NCBI RefSeq assembly: GCF_030316135.1
Contig: NZ_CP128185.1
Location: 3,162,001 to 3,226,000 of the forward strand
DNA length: 64,000 nucleotides
Source of the DNA: Aliiglaciecola sp. LCG003
GTDB taxonomy: Bacteria; Pseudomonadota; Gammaproteobacteria; Enterobacterales; Alteromonadaceae
Reading direction: 5' to 3'
The position numbers and the translations under genes were made by a program. The notes beneath the pieces were generated by a model. That model was given only the letters and a program-made list of their open reading frames with translations, had not been told where the DNA came from and searched no databases. This document shows, in pieces, positions 8,308-18,968 of the stretch (the first letter of the stretch is position 1; each line of letters opens with the position of its first letter).

Positions 8308-8556
8308 ATGAGTAAAGCCAAGCAAACAGCACAACCATCATTTGAAGATGCGATGCAAGAACTTGAAGATCTTGTATCTGAAATGGAAAGTGGCGATTTA
8401 CCTCTAGAACAAGCACTGGCAAAGTTTGAGCGGGGTGTAGTATTGGCAAGAGCCAGTCAAAAAATGCTCAAAGAGGCTGAACAAAGAGTACAAATTTTAA
8501 CCAATCAAGATGGTGAAGAGAAACTGGCCCCCCTTGAGCAAGAGACTGATCTTTGA
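8308..8556 (+). CDS. xseB: Exodeoxyribonuclease VII small subunit
   Basis: 82-residue helical subunit that, with XseA encoded elsewhere, forms the single-strand-specific exonuclease VII. The family signature [32 protein letters not shown] is intact. Its stop codon overlaps the ispA start by one base, and dxs follows, the common xseB-ispA-dxs operon. Confidence 0.94.
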   Translation: MSKAKQTAQPSFEDAMQELEDLVSEMESGDLPLEQALAKFERGVVLARASQKMLKEAEQRVQILTNQDGEEKLAPLEQETDL

Positions 8557-9449
8557 TGATTGAGTTAGGCCAACGACAAAAAGATTATCAATTGCGGGTT
8601 GATGAAATCCTGCAAGGCTTTTTTCAAGTCAGCGAGGAGCATGCCCCTAAGCTTAAAAGTGCCATGCAGTATGCTCTATTTAATGGTGGCAAACGCATGC
8701 GTCCATTTTTAGTCTATGCAACCGGTGAAATGTTAGGCGCAAAACAGCAGGATCTAGATTACCCGGCAGTCGCAATTGAATGCATCCATGCCTATTCCTT
8801 AGTGCATGATGACTTACCGGCAATGGATGATGACGATTTACGTCGCGGCAAGGCAACCTGTCATATTGCATATGATGAAGCCACCGCGATTTTAGCTGGC
8901 GACGCCCTACAAACTATGGCCTTTGACATTTTAGCTAATGCAACTTTGAGCCATGACAGTCCTAAAATGCAATTAGCGCTCATCAAACAACTCAGCCATG
9001 CATCGGGTTATGATGGTATGTGTGGTGGCCAAGCCATTGACTTAGCCTCCACAGACAAACGCATTTCCCAAGCTCAGTTACAACAGCTTCATAGTTTAAA
9101 AACGGGGGCGTTACTTCGTGTAGCAGTCTCTATGGCGGCGACACTTTCACCGGATGTAGCCCCAGAAAGTACAAGGTTGCTCAATGAATTTAGTGTTAAC
9201 TTGGGTCTGGCGTTTCAGGTTCAGGACGATATTCTAGATATCGTTGGAGACTCTTCAACCCTAGGTAAACCGCAAGGTTCTGACCAAGCGCAAAACAAAT
9301 CTACCTATCCATCGATATTAGGTTTGCGAGGCGCCAAGGACTATTTATCCCAGTTGCACCAACAAGCACTTCACGCATTGCGTGCTTTACCCTACAATAC
9401 CAGTGTTTTGGAAACGTTCACTGATTTCACTGTGCAACGAAACCATTAG
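8556..9449 (+). CDS. ispA: Farnesyl diphosphate synthase (geranyltranstransferase)
   Basis: Condenses isopentenyl diphosphate with dimethylallyl and geranyl diphosphate to make farnesyl diphosphate. Both Asp-rich motifs are present: [15 protein letters not shown] near residue 85 and [15 protein letters not shown] near residue 225. The ATG chosen overlaps the xseB stop (TGATG); a TTG one codon earlier is less likely. 297 residues matches the family. dxs, which feeds the same pathway, starts 29 nt downstream. Confidence 0.95.
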   Translation: MIELGQRQKDYQLRVDEILQGFFQVSEEHAPKLKSAMQYALFNGGKRMRPFLVYATGEMLGAKQQDLDYPAVAIECIHAYSLVHDDLPAMDDDDLRRGKATCHIAYDEATAILAGDALQTMAFDILANATLSHDSPKMQLALIKQLSHASGYDGMCGGQAIDLASTDKRISQAQLQQLHSLKTGALLRVAVSMAATLSPDVAPESTRLLNEFSVNLGLAFQVQDDILDIVGDSSTLGKPQGSDQAQNKSTYPSILGLRGAKDYLSQLHQQALHALRALPYNTSVLETFTDFTVQRNH

Positions 9450-9478
9450 ACACACTCAGAATAACTATTAGGCAATTC

Positions 9479-11344
9479 ATGACTCTTGATTTAGCACATT
9501 ACCCTACGTTGGCCAAGGCTGGCACTCCTGAAGAACTGCGCAAACTACCGCAAGAGCAATTGAAGCAATGTGCCGATGAATTGCGGCAATATTTATTGTC
9601 TTGTGTGAGTAAAAGCAGTGGTCACTTTGCCTCAGGATTAGGCACTGTAGAGTTAACCGTCGCTTTGCATTATGTCTATAACACCCCTTTCGATCGCCTT
9701 CTTTGGGATGTCGGCCACCAGGCTTATCCACACAAAATTCTAACTGGCCGCCGAGAACGTATGACTTCTATTCGCCAAAAAGGCGGTTTACACCCCTTCC
9801 CTTGGCCGCCGGAAAGCGAATACGACACTTTCGCTGTGGGTCACTCCTCTACTTCTATCAGTGCAGCACTTGGCATGGCAGTTGCGGCCGATAAAGAAGC
9901 TAAAGGTCGTAAAGTGGTTGCCGTGATTGGCGATGGTGCGATGACCGCAGGTATGGCTTTTGAGGCCTTGAATCATGGTGGGGATATGGATAAAGACTTG
10001 TTGGTCATTTTGAATGACAATGAGATGTCAATATCCGAAAACGTGGGAGCCCTTAATAGCCACTTAGCTCGCCTATTGACCGGTAACTTTTTTAACTCGA
10101 TTCGTGACGGGGGTAAGAAGCTTCTGAGTAATGTGCCGCCTATCAAAGAGTTTGCCAGCCGAGCTGAAGAGCACATAAAAGGCATGGTAGTCCCGGGAAC
10201 AATCTTTGAAGAATTAGGCTTTAATTATATCGGACCTATTGATGGTCATGATGTAAAAGGGGTCGTTGAAACTTTGCGTAATATGCGCAACATCAAAGGC
10301 CCACAAATACTTCATGTGGTAACCAAGAAAGGCAAAGGGTTTGAACAAGCTGAAAAAGACCCAATAAAATTTCATGCTGTGCCTAAATTTAATCCAGCTG
10401 ACGACGCTTTGCCAAAATCAGCGCCCAGTGGCCCAAGCTATTCTCAGGTGTTTGGGGACTGGTTATGTGACATGGCAGCTGTAGATCCAGCGTTGATGGC
10501 GATTACGCCCGCCATGCGCGAGGGATCAGGCATGGTGAGGTTTTCTCAACAATACCCTGAACAATATTTCGATGTTGCCATAGCCGAGCAGCATTCGGTA
10601 ACCTTTGCCGCGGGTTTAGCCAAAGAAGGGCTTAATCCGGTGGTTGCCATCTACTCCACATTTTTACAACGGGCTTACGATCAACTGATTCATGATGTTG
10701 CCTTACAAAATTTACCGGTTCTGTTTGCTATAGATAGAGCCGGCATCGTTGGCGCAGATGGTCCGACTCACCAAGGTGCATTTGATATATCTTTTCTGCG
10801 CTGTATTCCCAACCTAGTCATCATGGTCCCTGGGGATGAAAATGAATGCCGTCAAATGTTATATACTGGGCACAAACTCAATCAGCCTGCCGCTGTGCGT
10901 TATCCCAGAGGTACCGGCAGCGGGGTCGTTATTGAAGAGACGATGCAAGCCATTCCAATTGGCAAGTCCCGCAGCCTTAGAGCGGGTAAGCAAGTCGCCA
11001 TTTTAAACTTTGGCACCTTGCTACCTTTTGCGCAGCAGGCAGCAGAGATACTGGATGCAACTTTGATAGATATGCGTTTTGTCAAACCCTTGGATACCAG
11101 CGTCCTTGACCAACTTTGTCTGGATCATAGCCTGTTGGTTTCATTGGAAGATGGTGCCATAGTCGGCGGTGCTGGAAGCGCTGTGGCGGAATATTTAATG
11201 ACGCAAAAAAGTGCAACCAAATTATTACAGATTGGTTTACCTGATGAGTTCATCATGCAAGGTACCCAACAACAAATGTATGCCGACCTAGGCTTAGATT
11301 CGGCTGGGATTATTCACAAGGTGGAAGGGTTTCTAGCGAGTTAA
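9479..11344 (+). CDS. dxs: 1-deoxy-D-xylulose-5-phosphate synthase
   Basis: Thiamine-diphosphate enzyme that makes DXP from pyruvate and glyceraldehyde 3-phosphate, the entry step of the MEP isoprenoid pathway and a source of thiamine and pyridoxal precursors. 621 residues, the normal length. Visible motifs include [15 protein letters not shown], the cofactor-binding GDGAMTAG...LNDNEMSIS, and the catalytic Glu in [13 protein letters not shown]. It is the last gene of the xseB-ispA-dxs operon; no clear terminator was seen before the convergent pgpA. Confidence 0.97.
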   Translation: MTLDLAHYPTLAKAGTPEELRKLPQEQLKQCADELRQYLLSCVSKSSGHFASGLGTVELTVALHYVYNTPFDRLLWDVGHQAYPHKILTGRRERMTSIRQKGGLHPFPWPPESEYDTFAVGHSSTSISAALGMAVAADKEAKGRKVVAVIGDGAMTAGMAFEALNHGGDMDKDLLVILNDNEMSISENVGALNSHLARLLTGNFFNSIRDGGKKLLSNVPPIKEFASRAEEHIKGMVVPGTIFEELGFNYIGPIDGHDVKGVVETLRNMRNIKGPQILHVVTKKGKGFEQAEKDPIKFHAVPKFNPADDALPKSAPSGPSYSQVFGDWLCDMAAVDPALMAITPAMREGSGMVRFSQQYPEQYFDVAIAEQHSVTFAAGLAKEGLNPVVAIYSTFLQRAYDQLIHDVALQNLPVLFAIDRAGIVGADGPTHQGAFDISFLRCIPNLVIMVPGDENECRQMLYTGHKLNQPAAVRYPRGTGSGVVIEETMQAIPIGKSRSLRAGKQVAILNFGTLLPFAQQAAEILDATLIDMRFVKPLDTSVLDQLCLDHSLLVSLEDGAIVGGAGSAVAEYLMTQKSATKLLQIGLPDEFIMQGTQQQMYADLGLDSAGIIHKVEGFLAS

Positions 11345-11554
11345 TTCATCTGTTGATGCTACTTGGAGGGCGTATTGGTGGATGACACTAATGCGCCGTT
11401 TAATCTTTAGCCTATGCCGTGCAGGACCAATCTGAAGTTGGATAACTCCCATACAATCGAAATATCCACAGTGCAATCACCCTAGGTTGATATGGATTGA
11501 TTTTGTTTCAGGATGGAAATGAAAAGTGGAGATGCTAAGCAGCAGTTTCTAAGG

Positions 11555-12046
11555 TTAAACTAACCAAGCTAAATACAACATCAAATGCACACTCAGCAGT
11601 GCAGCCACACCAGCCAACACATCATCCAACATAATCCCTATGCCACCATGTAACACACGGTCTACGTAGCTGATAGGCCAAGGTTTGACTATGTCAAAGA
11701 ACCGAAACAGCACAAATCCCGCGAGCATGGTTTGCCACGATAAGGGAACCGCAACCATGACTATCATCATCCCGGCAATTTCATCCCACACGATAGCGGC
11801 ATGATCGTGCACGCCCATATCGTCTGCGGCCTGCCCACAAATCCAGATACCCAAGATGCAAGCTAACACCGTCACTGCAAGGTATAGAGGTAATGTAAGG
11901 TAATGGCTGCATAACATAACAAGTGGAATAGCGGCGATAGAGCCAAATGTTCCGGGCATTTTTGAGGCAAGTCCAGATCCAAAGCCAAAAGCCAAAAAGT
12001 GTACTGGGTTACGCAATGACACTTTTTGACGGAGTTCAGGGATCAT
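11555..12046 (-). CDS. pgpA: Phosphatidylglycerophosphatase A
   Basis: Inner-membrane enzyme that dephosphorylates phosphatidylglycerol phosphate. The 163-residue product has the family signatures GFGSGLASKMPGTFGS near the N-terminus and VWDEIAGMMI near residue 95, with several membrane helices. The start overlaps the thiL stop by one base, as in other nusB-thiL-pgpA operons. Confidence 0.92.
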   Translation of the reverse strand: MIPELRQKVSLRNPVHFLAFGFGSGLASKMPGTFGSIAAIPLVMLCSHYLTLPLYLAVTVLACILGIWICGQAADDMGVHDHAAIVWDEIAGMMIVMVAVPLSWQTMLAGFVLFRFFDIVKPWPISYVDRVLHGGIGIMLDDVLAGVAALLSVHLMLYLAWLV

Positions 12047-13008
12047 TAGGCAAAATGCTCAAAACCAGAACGTTGAACCTGGTAAGGTTCGTCTTCGTAG
12101 CGTAATTCTAATTTTTCTTTCAAACCCGTCAATTGACCAATACAGGTTACACTGATATTGGCACTTGCTAGGGCAATGTCTAAATTGCCTTTTTGTTCTT
12201 CACTTACGGTGAAGAGTAATTCGTAATCATCTCCGGCACTCAAGGCAGATTGATAAGCATCCTCAACCTCTACAGCTTCTTTTAAAGCCACAGAAAGAGG
12301 AAGTTTATCAACTTGTATTTTTGCTCCACATTGGGACGCCTTGAGGATATGTTTAATATCACTCACCAAACCATCTGACAAGTCGATACAAGCGGATGCG
12401 ATTCTACGTAACGCAGTTCCTGCCAACAGGCGAGGAGCTGGATAATTTAAACGGTTTACCAAATAATCTGCGCAATGCTGACTCACGTCATGCTTGCCTT
12501 GTAGGATGCCTAAACCTATGCCCGCGTCCCCTAGGGTGCCAGTAACATAAATCAAGTCACCAGGCATAGCGCCACTGCGAATCAAAGCATGCTCTTGGGG
12601 CACGAACCCTTGTGCAGTGATAGTAATAGACAATGGCCCATTGACAGTATCGCCACCAATCAGTTGGATAGAATAGTACTCAGCAAGCTCAAATAATGAC
12701 TTGGAAAATGCGTCTAACCATGCCTCATCTACACTTGGTAATGACAGGGACAAACTAAACCAAGCAGGTTCAGCGCCCATAGCCGCAAGATCACTCAAGT
12801 TAACGGCTAGTGCTTTATGAGCAATGGCTTCTGGGGCGGTGTCTATGGGAAAGTGCACACCACTGATTAAGGTATCAGTGGTGGTAGCTAAATTGAGACC
12901 GTCAGGCACACGGGTAATGGCACAATCGTCACCAATACCTTGAATTACATCTTTGCGCTGATAACTTTTGCAGTTAAAAAAGCGCTCAATTACATCGAAT
13001 TCTTTCAC
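12046..13008 (-). CDS. thiL: Thiamine-monophosphate kinase
   Basis: Phosphorylates thiamine monophosphate to the active cofactor. The 320-residue product shows the PurM-like fold motifs GIGDDCAI near residue 25, AVNLSDLAAMGA near 70, and the GDTV and DLSDGLVSD motifs. The start is GTG with AAAGAG upstream, one base after the nusB stop. DXP synthase, which supplies a thiamine precursor, is the near convergent neighbour. Confidence 0.94.
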   Translation of the reverse strand: MKEFDVIERFFNCKSYQRKDVIQGIGDDCAITRVPDGLNLATTTDTLISGVHFPIDTAPEAIAHKALAVNLSDLAAMGAEPAWFSLSLSLPSVDEAWLDAFSKSLFELAEYYSIQLIGGDTVNGPLSITITAQGFVPQEHALIRSGAMPGDLIYVTGTLGDAGIGLGILQGKHDVSQHCADYLVNRLNYPAPRLLAGTALRRIASACIDLSDGLVSDIKHILKASQCGAKIQVDKLPLSVALKEAVEVEDAYQSALSAGDDYELLFTVSEEQKGNLDIALASANISVTCIGQLTGLKEKLELRYEDEPYQVQRSGFEHFA

Positions 13009-13009
13009 G

Positions 13010-13441
13010 TTACTCTTTATAAGACAGTTCGTGTTTACGAAGTGTTTTAACCGCTTTATCTAATACACCATTGACAAACTTATGGCTTTCTTCAGCACCA
13101 AAGGATTTTGCCAACTCAATTGCTTCGTTGATCACAACCTTATAAGGCACATCAATTCGCACACTTAGTTCATAAGTAGATATGCGCAAAATCGCTTTTT
13201 CAACGACATCCAATTCTTCTGGAAGTCGTCCTAGGTAAGGCTTGATAGTCTTATCTAGGTTAGCGCTATCGTTCACTACTGCTCGCAACAACTCCTGGAA
13301 ATATCCCATATCGACCTTAGCCATGTTGTTGCTAGTGGCGATACTGAGTTCAATTTGTTCTACAGGATTGTTGGTCATCTGCCAGGAATAGACAGCTTGA
13401 ACCGCTAACTCTCTGGCCTTTCTGCGCGCCGCTGGCTTCAC
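13010..13441 (-). CDS. nusB: Transcription antitermination factor NusB
   Basis: All-helical RNA-binding protein that pairs with NusE (S10) at boxA to prevent premature termination of rRNA transcripts. 143 residues; the N-terminal Arg-rich [17 protein letters not shown] is diagnostic. The start codon is GTG with GAGG 8 nt upstream, lying inside the end of ribH, so ribH and nusB are probably coupled. Confidence 0.94.
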   Translation of the reverse strand: MKPAARRKARELAVQAVYSWQMTNNPVEQIELSIATSNNMAKVDMGYFQELLRAVVNDSANLDKTIKPYLGRLPEELDVVEKAILRISTYELSVRIDVPYKVVINEAIELAKSFGAEESHKFVNGVLDKAVKTLRKHELSYKE

Positions 13442-13444
13442 GTG

Positions 13445-13918
13445 TTAAGCCTCTTCAATCTGAGCAATTACATTGACCATTTCCAAAGCGCCCATAGCTG
13501 CTTCAGCGCCTTTATTGCCAGCTTTAGTACCAGAACGTTCAATGGCTTGTTCAATGCTATCAGTGGTGATAACACCGAAGGAAACAGGAATACCGTACTC
13601 TAAGGATACTTGGGCTAGACCTTTGTTGCATTCGCCCGCAACAAATTCAAAATGAGGTGTACCACCGCGAATAACTGCACCTAAAGCAATTATTGCATCG
13701 TATTTTTTCTGTTCAGCCAATTTTTTAGCGACAATTGGCAGCTCGTAAGCACCTGGCACGCGAACTAAAGTGATATCTTGATCACTGACTTCACCAACAC
13801 GATCAAGCGTATCTAATGCGCCATCAACCAAACTTTCTACAACAAAGCTATTAAAGCGTGACACAACTAGGGCGAATTTTTTGCCTGTTGCGCGAACATT
13901 ACCTTCGATGATATTCAT
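13445..13918 (-). CDS. ribH: 6,7-dimethyl-8-ribityllumazine synthase
   Basis: Penultimate step of riboflavin synthesis, usually as an icosahedral capsid. The ATG at 13918 gives 157 residues beginning [23 protein letters not shown], which fits the family, and has AGGAC upstream; an earlier start would add 14 unlikely residues. Motifs include [10 protein letters not shown] and [14 protein letters not shown], the latter with the catalytic His region. Confidence 0.95.
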   Translation of the reverse strand: MNIIEGNVRATGKKFALVVSRFNSFVVESLVDGALDTLDRVGEVSDQDITLVRVPGAYELPIVAKKLAEQKKYDAIIALGAVIRGGTPHFEFVAGECNKGLAQVSLEYGIPVSFGVITTDSIEQAIERSGTKAGNKGAEAAMGALEMVNVIAQIEEA

Positions 13919-13973
13919 GATACAAGAGTCCTGTAGGAAAAACGGCGCGCATTGTAGCACACCGTTACTTAAA

Positions 13974-15071
13974 CTAATATACGTAATCTACGACTTCTAA
14001 GCCGTAACCAGATAGTGCATGGTACTTTTTCGGCTTGCTAAGCAAACGCATCTTGCGAACACCCAAAGATGCCAGTATTTGACTGCCCACACCGACGGTC
14101 CGAGATGTCCCCTGCCATGCAGCATTGACTGGCATTTCGCCGTTATCTTCGGCTTCAAATTGTATAACTTGGGCAATTAAATCTTCTTGTTTTCCGAGTA
14201 AGATCAACACGCCGCCTTCATCAGATATTTTTTGCATGGCTTCTGGTAAACCCATGCTACGTTCAATGGAACGCTCGGAACCGAGTAAATCACTGAAGGT
14301 ATTGTGCAGATGTACGCGAACCAAGGTTGGAGTCTCACCCTCTATTTTGCCTTTGCACAGGGCAAAATGAACTTGATCATCGATGACATCCTTAAAGGTA
14401 ACTAAATCAAATTCACCATAACGAGTAGGTAGCTTACACGTAGCCACTTTTTCTATAGTAGTTTCGTTTAGGTTGCGATATTCAATTAAGTCAGCAATGG
14501 TACCGATTTTAAGATCATGCTTCTGTGCGAAAATTTCTAATTCGGGACGGCGCGCCATACTCCCATCCTCATTCAAAATTTCGACAATTACAGATGCTGG
14601 CTCTGCTCCTGCTAAGCGAGCTAAATCCACTCCGGCTTCGGTATGCCCAGCGCGATTCAAAACCCCGCCTTCTTTAGCTATTAATGGGAAAATATGACCT
14701 GGTTGCACTATGTCTTTAGCTTGCGCATTCTTGTTCACTGCAGCTAATATAGTCTGGGCTCGGTCTGCGGCAGATATGCCAGTTGTTACACCCTCAGCAG
14801 CTTCAATAGAGACAGTGAAATTGGTGGAGAATTGCGCGCCATTATTATCGACCATAAGGGGCAATTTCAAGGTTTGACAACGCTCAGCCGTCATGGGTAG
14901 ACAGACTAATCCACGGGCATGAGTTACCATGAAGTTTATCGCTTCAGGTGTGACATGCTCGGCAGCCATGATAAGGTCGCCTTCATTCTCGCGATCTTCA
15001 TCATCCATCAGAATGACCATTTTGCCTTGACGAATATCTTCAATTATCTCTGCAATGCTATGAAATGCCAT
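13974..15071 (-). CDS. ribBA: RibBA-like: active 3,4-dihydroxy-2-butanone 4-phosphate synthase fused to a degenerate GTP cyclohydrolase II domain
   Basis: The N-terminal about 200 residues are a complete DHBP synthase with the acidic loop [12 protein letters not shown] and the substrate-binding [16 protein letters not shown]. The C-terminal about 165 residues have the GTP cyclohydrolase II fold, but the zinc site of RibA (C-x10-C-x-C) is missing: the matching stretch [18 protein letters not shown] contains no Cys. I infer that only the RibB activity is retained and that a separate ribA exists elsewhere. Fusions of this kind are known in Vibrio and relatives. It sits in a ribD-ribE-ribBA-ribH run; no FMN riboswitch was seen in front. 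Confidence 0.92.
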   Translation of the reverse strand: MAFHSIAEIIEDIRQGKMVILMDDEDRENEGDLIMAAEHVTPEAINFMVTHARGLVCLPMTAERCQTLKLPLMVDNNGAQFSTNFTVSIEAAEGVTTGISAADRAQTILAAVNKNAQAKDIVQPGHIFPLIAKEGGVLNRAGHTEAGVDLARLAGAEPASVIVEILNEDGSMARRPELEIFAQKHDLKIGTIADLIEYRNLNETTIEKVATCKLPTRYGEFDLVTFKDVIDDQVHFALCKGKIEGETPTLVRVHLHNTFSDLLGSERSIERSMGLPEAMQKISDEGGVLILLGKQEDLIAQVIQFEAEDNGEMPVNAAWQGTSRTVGVGSQILASLGVRKMRLLSKPKKYHALSGYGLEVVDYVY

Positions 15072-15138
15072 GTGTTTAGGGTTCTCTATAATCAGTTATG
15101 ACGTTTTAATTTGATTCTACGCGGCACGTAGATTTTAG

Positions 15139-15801
15139 TTATTTCAGGTAACCATTCTCGGCTAAAAACTTCAGATCAATACCGCTTTTACTGGTACTTT
15201 GAGCGGCTTTATCGCCCATCATCAAGCGTTCTAAGTATCGTGCAATAAGATCAACTTCCAAATTCACTTTGCTACCAACACGATAACTCCCAATGATGGT
15301 TTCTTGCAGTGTATGGGGAATAAGCGTCAGCATAAATTTGCCACCGTCTACATCATTTACGGTTAAGCTTACCCCATCTACGGTGATAGAACCTTTTTCA
15401 GAAATATATTTAGCAAGGGCATCTGGTGCTTGGATCCAGGCCTCTAACCAACGGTCAATCTGGGTTAAGCTGATGATTTTACCAACCCCGTCGACGTGGC
15501 CACTGACGATATGCCCGCCAAAACGAGAGGAGGCCTGCATCGCCTTTTCTAAGTTAACTTTGTCGCCAACAGCATAATCAGCAAAACCAGAGCGTTTTAT
15601 AGTTTCATGGGATACATCTACACTGTAGTGTTTGCTGGAAAAGTCCACCACAGTCAAACATACACCATTAGTGGCAATACTATCGCCAAGGGCCACATCT
15701 GACATGTCCATTTTATTCACATTTACGGTGAGACGAATATCGTCACCTGTGGGCTGTAATTTGGCGATATGCCCTACATCTTCTATTATTCCGGTAAACA
15801 T
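15139..15801 (-). CDS. ribE: Riboflavin synthase, alpha subunit
   Basis: Dismutates two lumazine molecules into riboflavin and a pyrimidine recycled by RibH. 220 residues made of two repeated lumazine-binding barrels: MFTGIIEDVG begins the first and VSGHVDGVGKI the second, with the conserved GVCLTV and GVSLTVN segments. It lies 11 nt downstream of ribD. Confidence 0.95.
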   Translation of the reverse strand: MFTGIIEDVGHIAKLQPTGDDIRLTVNVNKMDMSDVALGDSIATNGVCLTVVDFSSKHYSVDVSHETIKRSGFADYAVGDKVNLEKAMQASSRFGGHIVSGHVDGVGKIISLTQIDRWLEAWIQAPDALAKYISEKGSITVDGVSLTVNDVDGGKFMLTLIPHTLQETIIGSYRVGSKVNLEVDLIARYLERLMMGDKAAQSTSKSGIDLKFLAENGYLK

Positions 15802-15812
15802 AATTTCTCTAA

Positions 15813-16946
15813 TTATTCACTATTAGGCACAAAACGTGCGGTAAATTTAACGTCTTCACCGACCATTTTGATGGATGACCATTGTAACATCTTTGTTTGC
15901 GACATGGAGGTTAGCTCATCCATTACAAACAAGTTTTGACTCTTATCGCCTAATAATTTGGGCGCTTGGTATAAAATCAATTCATCAACTAAATTTTGTT
16001 GCACTAGGGCACCGGCTAGTCGGCCACCCGCCTCTAACCAAATATTGTTAAATTGCAGTTCAGCCAAATTCTGCAGAACGGCCTGCAAGTCAAGTTTGTT
16101 ATCCTTAGATGCCAACTGAATTTGCTCAACACTAGGTCTCAATAACGAGTTGTAGGTTTGATTAAATACATAGGTTTGGCCAGCAAGATCAAACAATCTG
16201 AGCGCATTGTGAAGTTGATTCCTGCCATCTAATATTATTCTAGCGGGTTGGCGCATGGTACTTTTATCTATCTGCTGCGCTAAATCACCTAACTCATGGT
16301 GTCTAACATTGAGACTTGGGTCATCAGTTAATACCGTACCTGAACCACTCAAAATAGCACAGCTTGCCAGTCGGTGTCGTTGCACATCTTGGCGCGCAGC
16401 AGTGCCAGTGATCCACTGACTGCGTCCGTTAGCTAACGCGGTTTTGCCATCTAAACTAGCAGCGAGCTTAAGGGTTACCCAGGGTGTTCCTGTTTTCATC
16501 CGTTTAACAAAACCACGGTTTAACGTTTCTGCTTGCTCAGCCATTAATCCATATGAGGTGTCTATGCCTTGTTGTTGCAATATGGCTAGTCCACGCCCAG
16601 ATACGGCAGGGTTAGGATCGACCATAGCGGCCACCACACGTTTAATACCAGCTTCGACTAGCGCATTCGCGCAGGGAGGCGTACGACCAAAGTGGCTACA
16701 GGGCTCTAAAGTGACATAAGCTGTCGCCCCTTTAGCCAACCGCCCAGCTTGGCGTAATGCATGGACTTCAGCATGAGGAGAGCCGGCTTTAAGGTGCCAG
16801 CCTTGGCCCACTATGTTATCGCTATCATCAGCAATCACACAGCCCACATTTGGATTTGGCGAGGTGGAATAGATACCCCGTTGAGCCAACTTCAAGGCTT
16901 GGGCCATCATACGGTGATCTTGCGCAGAAAATGTTTGAACTGTCAT
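15813..16946 (-). CDS. ribD: Bifunctional diaminohydroxyphosphoribosylaminopyrimidine deaminase / reductase
   Basis: Second and third steps of riboflavin synthesis. The N-terminal deaminase domain (about 1-145) has the zinc motif HAEVHAL and PCSHFGRTPPCANAL; the C-terminal reductase domain begins near WVTLKLAASLDGK. I use the ATG at 16946, giving 377 residues; a GTG four codons earlier is the alternative. nrdR is immediately upstream, the usual arrangement. Confidence 0.94.
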   Translation of the reverse strand: MTVQTFSAQDHRMMAQALKLAQRGIYSTSPNPNVGCVIADDSDNIVGQGWHLKAGSPHAEVHALRQAGRLAKGATAYVTLEPCSHFGRTPPCANALVEAGIKRVVAAMVDPNPAVSGRGLAILQQQGIDTSYGLMAEQAETLNRGFVKRMKTGTPWVTLKLAASLDGKTALANGRSQWITGTAARQDVQRHRLASCAILSGSGTVLTDDPSLNVRHHELGDLAQQIDKSTMRQPARIILDGRNQLHNALRLFDLAGQTYVFNQTYNSLLRPSVEQIQLASKDNKLDLQAVLQNLAELQFNNIWLEAGGRLAGALVQQNLVDELILYQAPKLLGDKSQNLFVMDELTSMSQTKMLQWSSIKMVGEDVKFTARFVPNSE

Positions 16947-16972
16947 GAAGTTATCCACTCACGATAGGACGT

Positions 16973-17422
16973 CTAGTCGCCAAGCTTAGCAATTTCTTCG
17001 CCAAACTCACGGATATCCTCAAATGAGCGATAGACAGACGCAAAGCGCACATAAGCCACTTTGTCGAGATCTTTCAACGCGTTCATTATCAAACCACCTA
17101 GAAATTCGCTGCTGATTTCACGCTCACCGGTGGCCCGCAAAGACGACTTTAACTGACTGATACAATGCTCAACTTTTTCAGTGCTCACAGGACGTTTCTC
17201 CAACGCCCGCTGCAGTCCTGCGCGCAATTTATCTTCATTAAAAGGTTCACGGGAGCCATCTCGTTTCACCACTCGGGGCATAACTAGTTCAGCAATTTCA
17301 AAAGTCGTAAAACGCTCGTGACAACTGGTACATTCACGTCTACGTCTAACTTGGTGGCCTTCAGCCACCAGCCGCGAGTCAATAACTTTGGTTTCTTGTT
17401 CAGCACAAAATGGACAAAACAT
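16973..17422 (-). CDS. nrdR: Transcriptional repressor NrdR
   Basis: ATP/dATP-sensing repressor of ribonucleotide reductase genes. 149 residues with an N-terminal zinc ribbon (CPFC near residue 3 and CTSCHERF near residue 32) and the ATP-cone domain beginning [13 protein letters not shown]. First gene of the classic nrdR-rib-nusB block. No evident ribosome binding site precedes the ATG. Confidence 0.95.
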   Translation of the reverse strand: MFCPFCAEQETKVIDSRLVAEGHQVRRRRECTSCHERFTTFEIAELVMPRVVKRDGSREPFNEDKLRAGLQRALEKRPVSTEKVEHCISQLKSSLRATGEREISSEFLGGLIMNALKDLDKVAYVRFASVYRSFEDIREFGEEIAKLGD

Positions 17423-17535
17423 AAATGTTGGTATCTTTTCAACAAGATTTTAATGGGCTAAAACTAGCAAAATTTGCAGCTAAATTATAGTTCGATAGGC
17501 TAATTAGCCCGACATAAACTGTAAAACCATGTTAT

Positions 17536-17931
17536 CTATCCCACCACAAGGCTTAATCCTTCATCGAGCCAGCCCGTTACCCCACCAATCATTTTCTTTA
17601 CCGGACGAGACAAATCAGCCAACTTGACCGCAGCCTTATCTGCGCCATTGCAATGTGGTCCTGCGCAGTAAACCACAAATACAGTATCGTCAGGGAAGTG
17701 AGATAAACTTTCTACACTTAACTGTTTATGCGCAATATTAATCGCATGGGGAAGATGACCTTGCGCATACAACTGGGCATTGCGCACATCCAGTAAAACA
17801 AAATCCTGACGACTATTCGATTGAGCGAAATGTACATCCCAGCAATCAGTTTCGAAGCTCAGCAATTGGCTAAAGTATTGTTTGGCAGCGTCGCTCTGCC
17901 CAGCAGGAATTCGGGTTACTACAGATGACAT
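17536..17931 (-). CDS. Rhodanese-like domain protein
   Basis: 131 residues from the ATG at 17931, which has AGGGG 7 nt upstream; an earlier TTG would add 23 hydrophobic residues without support. The rhodanese fold is indicated by FVLLDVRNAQLYAQGHLPHAINI and the active-site loop VYCAGPHCNGAD, whose first Cys would carry the persulfide. The C-terminal GVTGWLDEGL is typical. The substrate is unknown. Confidence 0.85.
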   Translation of the reverse strand: MSSVVTRIPAGQSDAAKQYFSQLLSFETDCWDVHFAQSNSRQDFVLLDVRNAQLYAQGHLPHAINIAHKQLSVESLSHFPDDTVFVVYCAGPHCNGADKAAVKLADLSRPVKKMIGGVTGWLDEGLSLVVG

Positions 17932-18039
17932 CTTGGGCCCCTGTTTAATGATAAAGACCCTAGTTTGCCAGAATATCAAACCGCTTATAGAGGTAAGCAA
18001 GCCATTATTCGATAAAATTGAGACAAGGAATAAAATGCC

Positions 18040-18825
18040 TTAAATTAGCTTGCGCCGGCTAAATCCACGGTTGAAAACTTGGCTTAAAAGGTACAGACCA
18101 GCCACTGATAGCCCAAATGTAAGACCGTTGACTACAACAGAATTATATTGGTATTGTTCAATAGGTTGGTAACCTATATAGGCGCTGGTATTGAACACTG
18201 CATGAGCAAAAATACACGGCCACAATGAGCGGCTTTTGTAATATATCCAAGCTAAAAAAATACCCATCACCAGTGCCACCAAAAACTGATACAGATTCAG
18301 ATGAGCACCGGCAAATAACACCGCTGATAATACTATCGCTAGACTGGGCGGGTAATGATGCAGAAAACCACGAAAAATAATACCGCGGAAAAGAACTTCC
18401 TCAATAACCGGAGCAATCACACACACTGCCAATATAGACCAGATACCGCCCGTCATTAACATATCAAAGTGCTTGAGGATCTCTGGGCTAGGCGGAATCA
18501 GTTTAAAATACTGCATTTGAATATCGGCAAACCACCACAAGGCACCGACTAATACCACGCATATTGGTGGAAACAATAATGTCGCTGTGCTTCTAAACTG
18601 ATTGCCAGAATCATCCCACAAGCCGCTGAAACTCAACTCAGTGTGCTTCATCGCCAGTAACACCACCATACCGGTAGCAATGGTGACAACTAGCATATCC
18701 CAAAAAACGCTGGACTGTGTCACTAAACCAGATTGATAGAGCACTAGGCCTAATAGGATTTGTAATATTATCCAGGTGATCACTAAACCTAAAGCAATTA
18801 GCAGAGAAGGTGGATTTTTCAACAT
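18040..18825 (-). CDS. CPBP-family intramembrane glutamic endopeptidase
   Basis: 261-residue multi-pass membrane protein of the CAAX-protease/Abi family. The catalytic motifs are present: EEVLFRG near residue 140, the His in FAGAHLNLYQF, and the His-Asn of FAHAVFNTSAY. The ATG at 18825 is preferred to a TTG seven codons earlier because AGGAC lies 10 nt upstream. It is separated from glyA by a terminator, so it probably has its own promoter. The target protein is unknown. Confidence 0.85.
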   Translation of the reverse strand: MLKNPPSLLIALGLVITWIILQILLGLVLYQSGLVTQSSVFWDMLVVTIATGMVVLLAMKHTELSFSGLWDDSGNQFRSTATLLFPPICVVLVGALWWFADIQMQYFKLIPPSPEILKHFDMLMTGGIWSILAVCVIAPVIEEVLFRGIIFRGFLHHYPPSLAIVLSAVLFAGAHLNLYQFLVALVMGIFLAWIYYKSRSLWPCIFAHAVFNTSAYIGYQPIEQYQYNSVVVNGLTFGLSVAGLYLLSQVFNRGFSRRKLI

Positions 18826-18923
18826 GGCTATTGTCGTCCTATACAATATGCTAGAAAATTAAATTTTAAGGGTTATATCTTCAACAAATTGAAGTTCTCA
18901 CAACATAGTCTATTTTCAGACAT

Positions 18924-18951
18924 AAAAAAACCGTACACAGGTACGGTTTTT
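18924..18951 (-). terminator. Terminator of glyA
   Basis: Stem CCGTAC/GTACGG extended by A/T pairs, 4-nt loop, and seven T on the minus strand, 18 nt beyond the glyA stop. Confidence 0.85.
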
Positions 18952-18968
18952 CAATGATTCAAATCAGA

